Position numbers and translations under genes: made by a program | NCBI GenBank assembly: GCA_029339195.1 | Contig: JAPTJF010000129.1 | Span: forward strand, 62,001-126,000 | Source of the DNA: Micractinium sp. NFX-FRZ | Lineage: Eukaryota; Chlorophyta; Trebouxiophyceae; Chlorellales; Chlorellaceae | DNA: 64,000 bases | Direction: 5' to 3' | Part shown: one piece after another, positions 1-11,666 of the stretch | Numbering within the stretch: position 1 is the stretch's first letter | How the letters are laid out: each line of letters starts with the position of its first letter | The notes under the pieces: generated by a model | What the model was told of the DNA's origin: nothing | Databases searched by the model: none | What the model saw: only the letters and a program-made list of their open reading frames with translations

Positions 1-10
1 CAGGCTGTGG

Positions 11-53
11 TGTCCCCAGTTATTGTATTGCAATAACTGTCCCCAGTTATTGT
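11..53. repeat. Small direct and inverted repeat at the left edge
   Basis: TGTCCCCAGTTATTGT occurs at 11-26 and again at 38-53. Between them CAGTTATTG (17-25) and CAATAACTG (31-39) form a perfect 9-base inverted repeat around a 5-base loop. It lies in an intron of the GT61-like gene. Confidence 0.8.
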
Positions 54-140
54 CGGCACACCACCACCATCACTCCTGCTGCGCACCACACAGCCATGGG
101 GCGACTCCTTGCCCCCTCCCTCCTCCCTTGCCTGACCCAC

Positions 141-1915
141 CTCCGGGCGGTAGCCATGCGGAATTCGGCTGCTGAAGTCAGCCATGCTTTGCACGCTGAG
201 CGCGCTGAGCGGCGGCAGCAGCGCCGCCTCTGCCTGCGTGAGGGGCAGGCCGTCTGGGGTGACTGACACCAGTTTGGCGTGCTCCCGCCAGGGTGTGCGC
301 CGCAGCAGGGAGTAGACCACAGCAGACAGGTCTGCAGGGGCAGGGAGACGCAGGGCTTGTGCATGTGGTGAAGCGACGCAGGATGCGCTAGCAAGCATGG
401 ACCCTGGGCTTTGCGCGGCCTCGCTGTGCTTTCTCCATTCTTCATAGCGTGCATCTGCCTTGCCCCACGCGGCCTCCCCACACACGTCACCCTCACACAA
501 AACAACCCTCTCCTCCTCCCCGCCTCACCCTTGAAGACGTGGAAGAAGTTCCCCCTCCAGGAGGCATACAGCAGCACCGGCACCGTGCAGGTGGAGAACT
601 GCGGCTGCTGCAGGTAGGCCGCCGCCTCCTCCCGCGTGGCGGGGCGCATGGGCAGCGGCGGGATGCGGCGCGTGCGCGTGGGCCCCTGCACTTGGTACAG
701 CAGCTGACGCCTGGACCGCCGGGGAGGAGAGCTGCCGCCGTCTGCCACGCCCCCCTCGTCCTCCTCCTCCTCCTCTGCGCCATCGTCCAAGTTGCTGCTG
801 CTGCTGCTGCTGGTCTTGCGCCAAGGGTACTCGTAGATCTGCGGGGGAAAAGATGACATGGCATGTCGTGGTGAGCAAGGCTGGAGGCGCGGCGGGCGGG
901 GCAGGCAGGCAGGCAGGCATGGCGCCGGCAGCCGCAGATTGAGACATGCATACTGAGATGGCCTTTTGAGCAAGCGGCATCTGGTGGCATCCGCTGTTGG
1001 ACCACACACGCGCGCAAGAAGCATGACACATGTGTATCCCCACATGCCACATCCCCAAGAGGCACCCCGCCTGGCCTGCCTGCCACCCGCTAGCCCACCA
1101 GGCACCGTGCCCACAGCCCAATGTTCGCCGCCCAGCACAATCAGTACACAACGTGCAATGCGTCAACCAAGCCCCCACCCGCTGCCTACCTTGGAGGTGT
1201 CCACCTTTATTTCAGGCAGTGCGCCAGCCTGGCGGCCATCCAGCTGCTGGTACCTGTCCTCATACAAAATGAGCGTGCCCTGGTCAACACACACGCGGTC
1301 CAACCGCTGGCAGTGGCTCTCCCAGGGGGATCCGTCCAGCTGCAAACTGCACTGCTGCTGCTGCTGCTGCTGGGCTGCGCCTCCGCTGGTGTCTGCCGAG
1401 AGGCGGTTGGACGCCAGGTGTGTGCTGCCCCAGGCGAGCAGCAGCAGCAGCGCGGCAGCGAGCGCAGCGCAGCACGCGCCGCGTCGCCGGAAGAAGAGGG
1501 ACGCCCACCGTGCTGGCGAGCACCGGGGGCCGGGAGAGTCGAGCGAGTGCTGCTCCCGGTGCTGCCCCCAGGTATCGGGCGTGCAGTGGATGGCGAATTG
1601 CTGGGTGCCTCGCGGCGGCGAGCCGGCCTTGCCTGCTGCCGCCGCACGGTGCTGGCGCTGTGCACCAAAGGGCGCCTGGTCCCACATAGGGCTCTGCAGG
1701 GTGGAGTGTTGGCAAACCAGCGGTGATGGCTGAGCCGGGGCGGTTGCGCCGCCGCTGGAGTGTGAACATCCCCCGCCGCCGCCACAAACATCCATTGCCT
1801 GGAAAAGGGCGGCCCCAGCGTGACAACCCGCTTCCACACCCACCTGCCGTCCATCCTCCTCACTCTCCGATCGCGAGGCTCCCGCAATGGGGGCATACGG
1901 CTGCTCGGTCTTCAT
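141..1915 (-). CDS. Glycosyltransferase family 61-like type II membrane protein, N-terminal part (truncated by window edge)
   Basis: Three exons are visible (1915-1190, 838-529, 331-141), with in-phase GT-AG junctions. The last donor at 140 points to exons beyond position 1. After a hydrophilic N-terminus comes one hydrophobic segment (CCAALAAALLLLLAW), giving the layout of a Golgi type II protein. The lumenal part has a VCVDQGTLILYEDRYQ block, then an acidic/Ser linker, then GNFFHVFKDLSAVVYSLLRR. That last block resembles the GN-FH-x-x-D signature of GT61/EOGT-type transferases (plant xylan arabinosyl/xylosyltransferases, animal EOGT). The catalytic C-terminal half is outside the window. The start is the first ATG of the open frame. 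Family assignment rests on these motifs only, and the acceptor sugar cannot be told. Poly-Gln and poly-Ser stretches are encoded by CTG repeats. Confidence 0.6.
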
Positions 1916-2766
1916 GCTGACAGCCAGCAGCAGTTGGGCTCAGCCGGCGCGGCCTGAGCCGACTGCAAATGACAGTGGTAGCCGCAATACTCGTGAGCAA
2001 GGCCACCTTCAAAAACGGCGCTGAGCGCACCGGTGGACAGCCGTGCTTTGCGCGCTTTGCTGCACTACCACGGCCTCAACTTGCGGATTCGACACTGCTA
2101 CACCTGGTGCACAATTACAAAGAAACTGCAGCCGTCAAGCACCCGCCAATAGGCCTAGCACACAACATGTGCCGGCAAATGTCTCTTGCCCGTTTGCCTA
2201 CACGCCTTGCTTGCCTTCTCACGCGCTCAGACCCGCAAGATGGCTCTAGATGCGGTCGGGAGGCGCCACAGTCCGAGAGTTGGCGTTTGGCTGCACGGTG
2301 GTGGTTGACCGGCGCCTCTGCCGCTCGCTGCCGCTCGCTGCTGCCCGGCCCTGTTCGTGCACGGCAGTCGCAGCTTTGCAGTTGCCAGATTGCAAGATGT
2401 TTGCGGCACCCGTCAAGAAGCTAATGTGCTACAATCAATGAAGTGAAAATGGGCAGCGGCGGTTGTGTACCTGCCGATTCGATGTGTGGCTCCACAACTC
2501 CCAGAAGCCATCCATGCCGGTTGGGTGCACGGTGCCCGACAGCTGGCACCTCCCCAAGGGCAGGCAGGCACCAAGGAGCGCAAGGCCTGCAGATCGCTCA
2601 ACAGGGAGAATTACTTTCTCATCCCTTCATCATGTCGTTTATGTCAAGTTCTTAACAGTTGTCACAGCGCAGGAAGAAGATGGCCAGCACATGCCGCTTG
2701 CCCTGCCCTTGCAAAGCAGTGCCAGCCTGCCCCGCCTGCGCCGTGCCAGCCCAGTGGTCAGCCAGC
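1916..2766. other. Intergenic: GT61 gene promoter side and BIO3-BIO1 3' side
   Basis: No gene is supported here. Open frames are short and lack splice or domain support. The stretch holds the 3' flank of the BIO3-BIO1 gene and the upstream region of the GT61-like gene, both read leftward. A TGTAA motif on the minus strand near 2113-2117 could be an algal-type polyadenylation signal, but it is about 650 bases from the stop, so this is weak. Confidence 0.4.
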
Positions 2767-3106
2767 TCAGCCCAGCGCAGCGACAAGCTCTGCCAGCAGG
2801 GCGTCGCACTGCGCCCGCTCCGTGGCTGGCGTGACCATGAGGTACACAACATCACCCAGGGGGCGGGCAAACAGCCCCGCGCTGCGCAGCCGCCGCACCA
2901 CCGCCGCCGCTGCATCCGATGCATAGCCCCCTGCTCCGCCACCCTCCTGCTGCAGCTGCACTGCCAGCACCGTCCCGAGAGGCACCACGCCCTTGACAGC
3001 CGGGTGGCAGCTCAGCGCTGCCACCGCCGCCTCGTCCCACAGCGGCAGCAAGCGGCCGCAGGGGGCGGAGCAGGCGCAGCCGGCGCTGCTGCCTTTGCTG
3101 CCGCCG

Positions 3107-3137
<31 letters not shown>

Positions 3138-6100
3138 TCTGGCAGCGGCCTGGTTCCTCGGGCGTGCAGATGTTGGGGTTCATGGCGGGGTCGGTGAGAA
3201 GCTGCAGGGAAGCTACGCCGGCGGCGCAGCCGATGGGGTGCGCCGTGTAGGAGTGGCCATGCAGCAGGGCCTCGACCTTCTTGTCGCCTGCAGGGGGCAG
3301 GGATGCATGCAGGGCAGGGTGTGAGCCAAGGCGTGGGCGGGGACTGTGTGCAGACGGACGGGCAGGGCGTGGTGGCGGATCAAGCCCCACAAGCAGCTGC
3401 GCACTCTAGTTGACAAGCACAAGGCGGGCACACCTACATACCGTCCCAGCACACCCACTTTTGGCCCACCCCCGCCCACCCTTGAACGCGTTGAACACTG
3501 CATCTGTGGCCAGCGTGACTGACAGCGGCACCAGCCCTCCCGTCAGCAGCTTGGCGTAGCAGGCGATGTCGGGCGACGCGCCCAGCAGGTCGGCGCCGGT
3601 GGTGGCCCCCAGGCGGTAGAAGCCTGTGAACACCTCGTCGTAGATGACAGGGATGCCGGCCTCCCTGCTTGCATCCCAGGGTGAGGGAGGAAACATACGT
3701 GAGAGGTGGCACGGAGAGAGGGAGACAGAAGGACAAACCATGTAAAGCACCGGCAGATGTGATGCGGGATGCCGGCCTCCCTGCGGCGAGAAACAGACGG
3801 GGTTGCGGGAGGGTTGGGTGTGTGCAGGCAGCGCAAGGCAGAGGCAAAGGTCAGAAGCTTATCAAGAAGCAGGCAGGCGTGGCGAGGGAGGAAGGGACGG
3901 GTGGCGGTGAGGTGCCAGCTGGCAGGCAGGATGGCAAGGCAGGCGGACAGGTGGTTGGCGGATGGCGGCAAAGCGATACGCTGCGTCTGAGCGCCGGCTC
4001 CCACCACGCCAGCCAATTAAAGGACTTGCACACAGGGTGATATCATCTGCAGGCCCCTCCCGCAAGACACCTCCATCTGTAAGGCTTGCCTGCAAGTCTC
4101 GACCAGCGCCCGCTGGTAGAGGGGATCCACCAGCCGCATGCCGCCAGCGCCCTGCAGCACCGGCTCCAGGATCAGCGCGCCCAGCCGCTGCTCCCGCTGC
4201 TGCTGCTGCTGCTGCTGACGGTACTGCTCCAGCTGGGTGGCAATGTGGGAGCGGTACAGGCGGTACAGCGGCGCCTGCATGCGCTGCGGCACCGCAAAAA
4301 CGCCCTCCTGGCTGCCAAACTCAACTTGCAACTCAGCCGGCCCAACGCCAGCCTCACCGCCTGCTGCTGCTGCTGGTGCCGCTGCTGCTGCTGCTGCCGC
4401 CAAGTCATCTGGCAGCTGAACGCACCAGCGCCCGCCCCTCACAGCCACCACCGGAGGTTCCAGGAAGAGCCCCCTCCCAGAGTACCACGGCGTCTGCAGG
4501 CGGCCGTTGAAGGGGGAGGGGGCCACTGCGTCCATGGCCCCAAGGGTGTCACCGTGGTACCCTTCGGTCAGCCCCAGCACCTGCACGCAGGCACAGGAGA
4601 GGTGGCAGGCGGCGGCGGCGGGAGGAAGCAGTGAGGGGCAAGTTGTCACTAGGTGCGGAGTGCTGAGCTTGCTGTGCATCGCCGTGCAAGCACACAGGGA
4701 AGCATGGTGCGTGCAGGGCCGCACCGCCAGCTGGCACCGCGGCTGTTGGTAAGCCACAAAACACACCTGCTACGCGCCTCACCAGCACCATCCATACCCT
4801 GTCCCTGTCCCTGTGAGACACCGGCTGCAGTCCCAGCTGAACGCTGCCCAACCACCCAGCTGTTCTCCACCTCCAACCGACCTGCAGGTCTGCCTGGCTG
4901 TCCAGCAGCCCGTGGTCAACCATGTACTTTCTAAAGGCCATCTTGAGGGCCACCTCTATGGCGGTGGACCCATTGTCGGTGAAGAAGACGCGGGAGGCCC
5001 AGCCGGCGCCCGCGCTGCCCAGCACCAGCCGCGCCAGCTGCACACGGCAGGGCGCGAGGGTGGTGGGTGGGATGAGTGAGGTGAATGAGGTGAGTGGGAT
5101 GAGCAGGCATGCTGACACTGGGAGAGGCGCGCTGCAGGGCGTGCAAATGCTGAGGTGCAGGTGCAGGCAGAGCGGGCATGTGTGCTGCCTGGGGAGGGGA
5201 AGGAGGTCAGGTGGGCGCTGTGGCGAATGCGGCACAGTACAGCCCCCGCACAGCCCAAGCGAGGGCCGTGCCATCCCCGCACCTCGACTGCCGGCTCGTG
5301 GGCATTCTCAGGGAACATGACGTGGCCGTAGCGTGCGGCAGCAGCCGCCACCGAGCGCACCAGCTCGCCCTGGGCGCGCTCGCCGACCTGCGGCAGCCGT
5401 TTCAGCCCCAGAATCGGCACAAACGCAGTTAACATGCCAGCAGGGGCGTGCAGGCTCAGACCCCTCACTGCCAGCGATGCACAGAGCCTCAGCCATCAGC
5501 TCAACCCCGTGCAAACCTTCAAGCAGCCACGCACATCCACGCCCCGCACCGCTCACCCCTTGCGTCCACCAGCTGGCACAGGCATCGTACATCAACTCTA
5601 GGCTGCCTCCTCCAGAGATGCTGCCAGCTGCTGCTTGGCTGCTGCTGCTTGGCGCAGAGCTGCCGCCGCTCGACCCCCCTGCCGCCTCCCCTGCTGCCGC
5701 CGCGGCTTCGGGCCGGTAAACGCAGAAGCTCTCGCCGACCCGGCTGTCGATGACTGTCACGCCGGCGTCGCCCGCCACGCTGCCGTGCTGCGTGAAGGGC
5801 CACCACAGCATGGCGCGCGCTTCGCCCGCTGCGGACGCCAGTCTGGCGACCCGCTCCTGGTGCGCCGCTGCCGCCAGGCCAAGCAGGCTGTCAAACTGAG
5901 GGGCGCTGGCCTCCAGCCAGGCCGCCAGGTTGGCATCTATGCCGCCAGCTGGCAGCAGCTGGTGCTGGCCCGCCGGCGGGGGCGGCGGCGGGGGCAGGCA
6001 TTCTGGGAAAGCTAGAACATGCGCCCGCCCCCGCAGGTGCTTCTGAATGGCAGCTGCATTGCCCAGCCGCCCTTCCTCCATGAGCACCACCAGGGGCACC

Positions 6101-6722
6101 TGGTGCCCCCTCAATGCCAGGCTGTCATATGATGCCAGGGTGGCGGAGATGCCGCCCAGGCGGCCGTCGCCGACCAGGATGCCAGGCAGGCGCAGCGTGC
6201 GCAGCAGGTCGCACTGCATCAAGGGGGACGGGCCGGGGTGGGCACACGCGTGTGAGGGAGGGGGAGGCTGTAGACCAGGCTGTGGAAACCATAATGCGCG
6301 CTGGGGCAAGCGCTGTGCATGGGGTTAGCCCTGCGGCGGGCACTGGTGCGGGCGCGCAGTAATGTGCCTGTCTGCCAGTACCACTGCCCAACACTACGCC
6401 CAGCCCTGCGTGTGCTGCTGACTCGCCTGCAGGCTGCCGCTGGGTCCGGGGCTCGCCACGCCACCAGCCGTCTCCACTATTGCCACCCGCTGCGCTCCGC
6501 CGCTGCCGCTGTTGCCGCCAGCTGTGCCTTCCGCCGCTGCAAAGGCGCGCAGTTCCGCCGCCACTGCTGCCGCCACCTGGCGGTCGCTGACGGGGCGCCC
6601 CTCTGTGGCCACCGCTACGTGCGGGCTCACGGGTTGCTGCCAGGCATACAGCGTCTTTGCCAGGCTGGCTGTTTCTGCACTGCTAAAACTCCTGGCACTG
6701 CTGCTAGTGCTTTGCACAGCAA

Positions 6723-6760
<38 letters not shown>

Positions 6761-7241
6761 CTGTCCAAGTATGCAGCGTGTGGCCCGGTCACCAGGGGCA
6801 GGCTGGCGGCGGCGGCGACGAGGCGGGCGTCAGAGTCGGTTGGGAAGCCGGTCTGCACTGGCTTCAGGAAGAGGACGGAGAGCTGCACAGGGGATAGAGC
6901 ACAGGAATAGGGGTTGGTAAAAGCGAGTTTAGGACGGCATGCCTTTCAATATGCAGCATGAGCCTCAGTGCACCCACCAGCAACCCACCAATAAGCGGAG
7001 GCCCATGGCCCCCACCAGTGCCCGGGCTCACCCCTGCACGCCGGCACGCCGCTGCCAGGCCTGCGCTGAACAGCGTCTTCCCCACTCCGGTGTTGGACCC
7101 CCAGATGCAGACGGAGGGGAAGGCCAGAGGGAGGCTGCCCAGCAGCTCATCTGGAGGTGGCCCTCCGCCGCCGCTGCCGCCGCCGCTATAGGGCCGCACC
7201 CTTGCGGGGTGCCCCAGCCGCAGCGCTGCGCGGCGCAACAT
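2767..7241 (-). CDS. BIO3-BIO1: Bifunctional dethiobiotin synthetase / 7,8-diaminopelargonate aminotransferase (BIO3-BIO1 fusion)
   Basis: Eight exons (7241-7032, 6882-6427, 6213-5557, 5387-5283, 5037-4882, 4580-4090, 3664-3480, 3287-2767) join in frame to about 926 residues. The N-terminal third is the ATP-dependent dethiobiotin synthetase, with P-loop WGSNTGVGKT, LKPVQTG, a carbamate-site block ETAGGVASPGPSG and ILVGDGRLGG. The C-terminal two thirds are the PLP-dependent DAPA aminotransferase, with WWPFTQH, WWTQG, DNGSTAIEVALKMAFRKY, GYHGDTLGAMD, VIYDEVFTGF (Asp binds PLP) and CYAKLLTGG (catalytic Lys). This is the plant and fungal fusion order; the plant enzyme is mitochondrial. The N-terminus MLRRAALRLGHPARVRPYSG looks like a mitochondrial presequence. 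Another in-frame start codon lies upstream near 7304. Introns 2 and 6 use GC donors (6426, 4089), and the spliced products keep family spacing exactly. Poly-Gln runs interrupt both domains. The gene diverges from the 8308 gene. Confidence 0.95.
3112..3136 (-). repeat. Poly-Gln codon run in the aminotransferase domain
   Basis: A CTG/CAG triplet run codes for about eight glutamines in the last exon of BIO3-BIO1. Similar runs lie at 4194-4216 and 6721-6759 of the same gene, and at 11638-11666 and 13628-13680 of the KAPA synthase gene. Such surface inserts are common in GC-rich algal proteins and are probably length-polymorphic. Confidence 0.8.
3745..3784 (-). repeat. Intronic echo of exon 7 5' edge of BIO3-BIO1
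   Basis: A 19-base perfect copy of the acceptor side and first codons of exon 7 (real copy 3650-3668) sits inside the preceding intron. A diverged continuation follows, with conserved letters matching the VIYDEVFTGF codons. It still reads as REAGIP before losing similarity. It is not needed for the protein, and the spliced product using the 3664 exon matches family length exactly. Confidence 0.75.
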
Positions 7242-8307
7242 TGATGTTCCTGTTTGGAAGGTGTTTGGGGTCGTCACAGAGCTGAATGCACCGCAGTAGA
7301 GCAACTACAACAGCGCTGCGAAGGGTGAGCGGCGGGGCTGCCGGCCAATTTGTCCTGCCAAGCGCTCGGATGTCAAGATCGGAGCAACCGAAAGCCATGC
7401 CCATGCGCCATCAAGCCATCCAACGCCCCTGGCGGCCGGTCGTGACCGGAGGCCAGCACAGCACAGCAGGCCGCTAGGTTTTTTGTTGGGCTGGCTGTTG
7501 GTCAACAGAATGGCGCCTATCAACAAAAGATGAAGAAGTACTTACACTGTGTTGGGATACACAGTCACGAGACGGACCCACTGCCGAGGCATTCGCGGGT
7601 CGTGTTTGCTCTCTGCCCCTGGCCTTTTGCACAAGCATTGAGCGCATTAGAGGTCGGCGTGCAGGTGTATCAGATTAGGGGAACCTCAGGCCACTCGCAT
7701 GGGAGGCCAGCGCAGCAGCCCGCCTTCTGCCGCCGCCGAGCTGCCGCCAGCGGCTGGGTGCCGCCGGATGTGTTCTGCTGGCCTGAACGCTTTCTGTTCG
7801 TGTGCGCCCCTTACATGATCTGTGTGCCTGTGTACCAAAGCGCGCAAATGCTAGCACGGCTGGACGCCCTCAGTTGCACTCAACAGCAGGCCCAGTGCTG
7901 GGCCTGCGCTCGTGGGGTGCCAAGCACAGGCGGTGGCAGCGCCTGGGGCTGGGGTCTGGGGCGGGCACCCGCCTGCCACATTGCACCGTTCACGACCAGC
8001 ACAACTGCATCAGATCCTCTTGGAGTGCCTACCCAGCATTTCTTGCATCTAGGTTTCCGAACCTCTGTTTGGGGCAAGCGCCTGCTGCCCCACATGTATG
8101 GCCGGCGCCGGCGGGGGGCGGGGGGCAGGGCCAGTGGTGTAGTATAACTTTTTGTGCCCATACTTCTCGTGGACACATTCTTTCTTCACGGTTGTATAGG
8201 AGACTCGAACTGCCTCAGCACTTGCTCAATCGTGCATTCTCTCTGCACTTGGTGCGCTGCCCTGCCACAGTACTCCCCAGCCGTACCCCACCACACCAGC
8301 AGGCACC
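7242..8307. promoter_or_regulatory. Divergent promoter region between BIO3-BIO1 and the small secreted gene
   Basis: This 1.07-kb stretch holds no supported coding exon. It separates two divergently read starts and so should contain both promoters. I see no clear TATA element, riboswitch or tRNA. Confidence 0.4.
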
Positions 8308-9467
8308 ATGCGCCGCGCCATCGCCTTTGCCCTGCTCCTGCTGCTGGGCCTGTTCGCCATCCAGGGTGAGTGGCGTTCTGCCTCAACACCGCCCTAATCC
8401 CTGGTGGTTACTCGATGTGGGCAGTGCAGACCAGCTGGGTGGGGTGGCTGCCTAGGCCTGGGTGTTCCCTTGCCCTGCCCCCCTCGGTCTGCCGGTCCCA
8501 GCCTACCGCTCCACCCCTCCTCTCTAGTTCTCTTCCACTGCCACACATCTCTAGCTCCCCTCAGTGCCATATTCCCTGTTCCGGCCAGCGTCGTTGCGAA
8601 GGAGGGCTGCACGCCTCAAACCCGCCGCCTACCAAGACGGGTGCGGCCTGACTGCCCACCTTCCCGCAACCATGGGACTGTTCATGCATCAGCCTCGGTC
8701 TGTCTAACTCTGCCCTGTCTGAACGTCTACTCCACACCTTTAGACTCGTTGCAGGGTAGATGTGCCGTCCACTAGTATTTCAATGGACCATCTCCCTTCT
8801 GGCCCCTTGCTCACAACCCCTCCAACATTTCCCCCTGACCCGTTGCCCGTACATCTCGGCTCCGCCGTGGCGGCGCTCCCAGCCTGACCGAGTCCCCGCC
8901 ATCTTTTCTCGTCCCGCCTAGCTGGATGCCTGCCCCATGCCGCTCACCGTCCACAGGCGCCCCTACTGGGGACTTCCTTGCGGCTGGCGTCCTTACTGCC
9001 CCACTTCCTCCCAGTGTCACCCGTTCCCTGCTCCCTGTCTGCAAGGCTTCATCGACCAACATCCGCTGTGCTACCGCAGGCCCTGATACTTGTCCCTCTC
9101 CAGTCCCTCCACCCGCCCCTGCAGGCCCCTTGGCTCATGGACTGCGCAGGATGGCCCCTGCACCCCTGCACCCCTGCACCCCTCCCTGGCTCCGCCCACC
9201 CGTGCCCCTTACCCCCTCGCCTGCCCCTGGCCCCTCCCTTGCCCCCTGCCCCCCGCCCCTGCAGGCTCCCTGGCCCGCGACCTGCAGGGCAGCTCTTACA
9301 AGCACGCCAGCTGGAAGGCCAGGCTGCAGGCCAAGCGTGACAAGGTGCAGGCGCGCGTTGACGAGGTGAAGGCCGAGGTGAAGGCTTACAAGGAACAGAA
9401 GGAGGCGGCCCACGAGAACAAGAAGGTATTTGTTGTTGTGGAGAAGAAGAGCCACCCCTGGGGGTGA
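8308..9467 (+). CDS. Small secreted or membrane-anchored Lys-rich helical protein
   Basis: Two exons (8308-8365 and 9265-9467) join phase 1 to give 86 residues. Exon 1 codes almost exactly for a signal peptide or anchor, MRRAIAFALLLLLGLFAIQ. Exon 2 codes for a charged, probably helical segment rich in Lys/Glu heptads (KRDKVQARVDEVKAEVKAYK), ending in KKSHPWG. I do not recognise the family. The donor (GG then GTGAGT) and acceptor (CCCCTGCAG) are strong. The intron is about 900 bases and contains a decayed copy of the exon 2 start at 9112-9150. It lies between two biotin genes, but nothing in its sequence links it to biotin. A purely hypothetical gene remains possible. Confidence 0.6.
9112..9150 (+). 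repeat. Intronic echo of exon 2 5' edge of the small secreted gene
   Basis: The sequence CCCCTGCAG followed by codons reading GPLAHGL copies the true acceptor at 9256-9264 followed by GSLARDL. Pyrimidine tract, acceptor and about eight codons are recognisably related but diverged. It is another example of an exon edge repeated inside the intron it borders. Confidence 0.6.
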
Positions 9468-10817
9468 GCACGGGGCATGAGAAGTAGTGTGCCGATCACG
9501 AGTGGGCAGCGCACAGGGCACGTGGCTGCGGGTGACGCCAACCCGACTCTGCCCGGCCGGATAGCGACGCTGTGCAGCCTGCCTCCTTAACGGCCATGCA
9601 TGCTCCCCCAGTAGATCGCTCCCCTCTCTGGAATCTCTGGATTCCCTTTTCCTGGTCTTCCTGATTTGATCTTGCCCCCTGATTGCATTGAAGTGCCCCG
9701 CTTTCCGCCCCCATCCGTTTAGCGCCTGCACAACCCTGCCCTTCTTTCCAACTCATGGATTTTCCTTGCACAGACTCCCCTTCCTCTCAGAATGCTTTAT
9801 TAAATTACTCTCCAGAGTCGATGGTAACATAAACCTTGGTTGCCAGGTCAGCTCGAGATGCGCCGGCTCAAAGAAAGGCAGCGTTGAGAGATTCCCAGAG
9901 GCCGGTAAGCAGTAGCATTCCGGGGTGTTGCTGGCAGCAGCGATGCACGCCTTGGCTGCCTGGTGCCGGTCCCTGCTCTACCTGATGCATGACGCTTGTT
10001 GCATGCTTAGGAACCATTGCTTGGAAAGGCTTCATGCTGCTGAGGGTCCTGCCAGGCTAGCGGCTGGGCTTCAGTCCTCCTTGAAGCGCGAACAGGTGCC
10101 TCCCTGTCTTCCATCCCAAACTTCACCGCCAGGGCTTTGATTGTCGACTGCCCCCGATTCCAATTCCCTCGCCCTGATCCGTCCCAATCCCTGCCCTGAT
10201 CCCTCCTGACCTGTCACCCCCCACCCACGACCCCACAACCCATTCTCTGCGGTTGTTTGGAACCCACCCTGACCCTGCCCTGACCTCCCATTTCCCTACC
10301 CCCTGGAACCTCTTGCTTGAAAGTTTGTTATGAAAGGGAAAGGTGATGTGCTGCTCCCAGGGATTTAGGGTGGGATGGGAGATGGCAGCAAAGGCAAATG
10401 CCTGCCCGACCGGCGGGCACTGGCACTCTGGCGGCCTGCTTTCTGTTGCGCGGGCGGCGTGCCACTGAGCGCTAACGAGGGTGAGACGGGTGGCAGTGAG
10501 CCCTCCCTGATGCAAGAGAGGCATGGACACCGGGCCACACAGGGTTGGCAGGCTGCCTGACCTGGGCAGCCTACCCGGGCACGCCCGCCAGCACAGCGCA
10601 CCGCCGCGCACCGCCCGTGGCGGGCTCTGCTGCTCCAGGTTACAAAGCCGCCGGCTTGCTGGCTTTTGGATCGTCACCACACCGCGATCACTCTGAATCG
10701 GACGCTTTGCAAGGGCTGCAAGTCGTAGCAAAGCCGCTGCAGCAAGCGCAAGCTCCGCTCCGCTTTTTTTGCGCTCAACTTTTTTTGTCCAGCCTATTGT
10801 TACATTTTTAATTACTC
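9468..10817. other. Intergenic: 3' flank of the small secreted gene and promoter of KAPA synthase
   Basis: No gene is supported. Imperfect repeats built on the words CCCTGATCC and CCCTGACC occupy about 10150-10300. The last 50 bases before the KAPA synthase ATG are T-rich, unlike the GC-rich surroundings, and may carry transcription-start signals. Confidence 0.4.
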
Positions 10818-11635
10818 ATGGAGCCGCCGCAGCCTGGCGTGTGGGACAGTTGGCTCGAGGCCTCCGTGGCCAGTCTGCACCAGCGCAGCCTGTTCCGGAC
10901 GCTCCGCCCAACTGTGCCAGGGCTGTCTGCTGTGGAGGTGAACGCGATGCAACATACCCGCCCGCTTGCCGCCTTACCCCCTTGCCGCCGCTGCCGCCGC
11001 TGCCGCCGCCGCTGCTGCCTGCTGCCCTTGCTCGCTGCTCCTGCCTGCCCACCACCTCCACCTGCCGTGTTGCTGCTGCGCGCTGCCCACCCTGTCCCTC
11101 CTGCAGGCTGCCATGTCCCAGGCCGACATTGACGCCTGGGTGGCCGGGCGGCCCCCCACCACGTCAGCGCTTCCCAGCCTGGCAGAGGCGCCCGACCTGC
11201 GCACCGTCAAGCTGTTCAGCCTGAATGACTACTTGGGCCTCTCCACCCACCCGGCGGTGCGCAAGGCGGCGGCAGAGGCGGCACTCAAGTGCGGCAATGG
11301 TGAGCGTGGGCAATGGTGACCGGGAGCATCTGCGGCATGGCCTCCCCACGCTGCAACTGCCTCGCTCACCCACCGCCCCTCGCCACTGGCGCTCAGCCCC
11401 ATTTCCCCTCTCCCCGCCCCTCCTCCCTCCCTGCAGGGCCCCGCTCCTCGGCGTTGGTGGGCGGCTACACATGCTGGCATGCTCAGCTGGAGGCTGCACT
11501 AGCGGAGCTCAAAGGAACCGAGGACTGCCTGCTGTTCCCAACTGGCTTTGCTGCCAACCTGGCGGTGGCCTCTGCCGTCTGCGAGGGCGGCAGCAGCGGC
11601 GGCAGCAGCGGCGGCAGCGCGCAGCATGCCCAGCA

Positions 11636-11666
<31 letters not shown>

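Noticed and set aside
8370..9260. Additional exons in the long intron of the small secreted gene
   Set aside because: Candidate frames are proline-rich and restart at many CCCCTGCAG words; none gives a better product than direct joining of the two exons.
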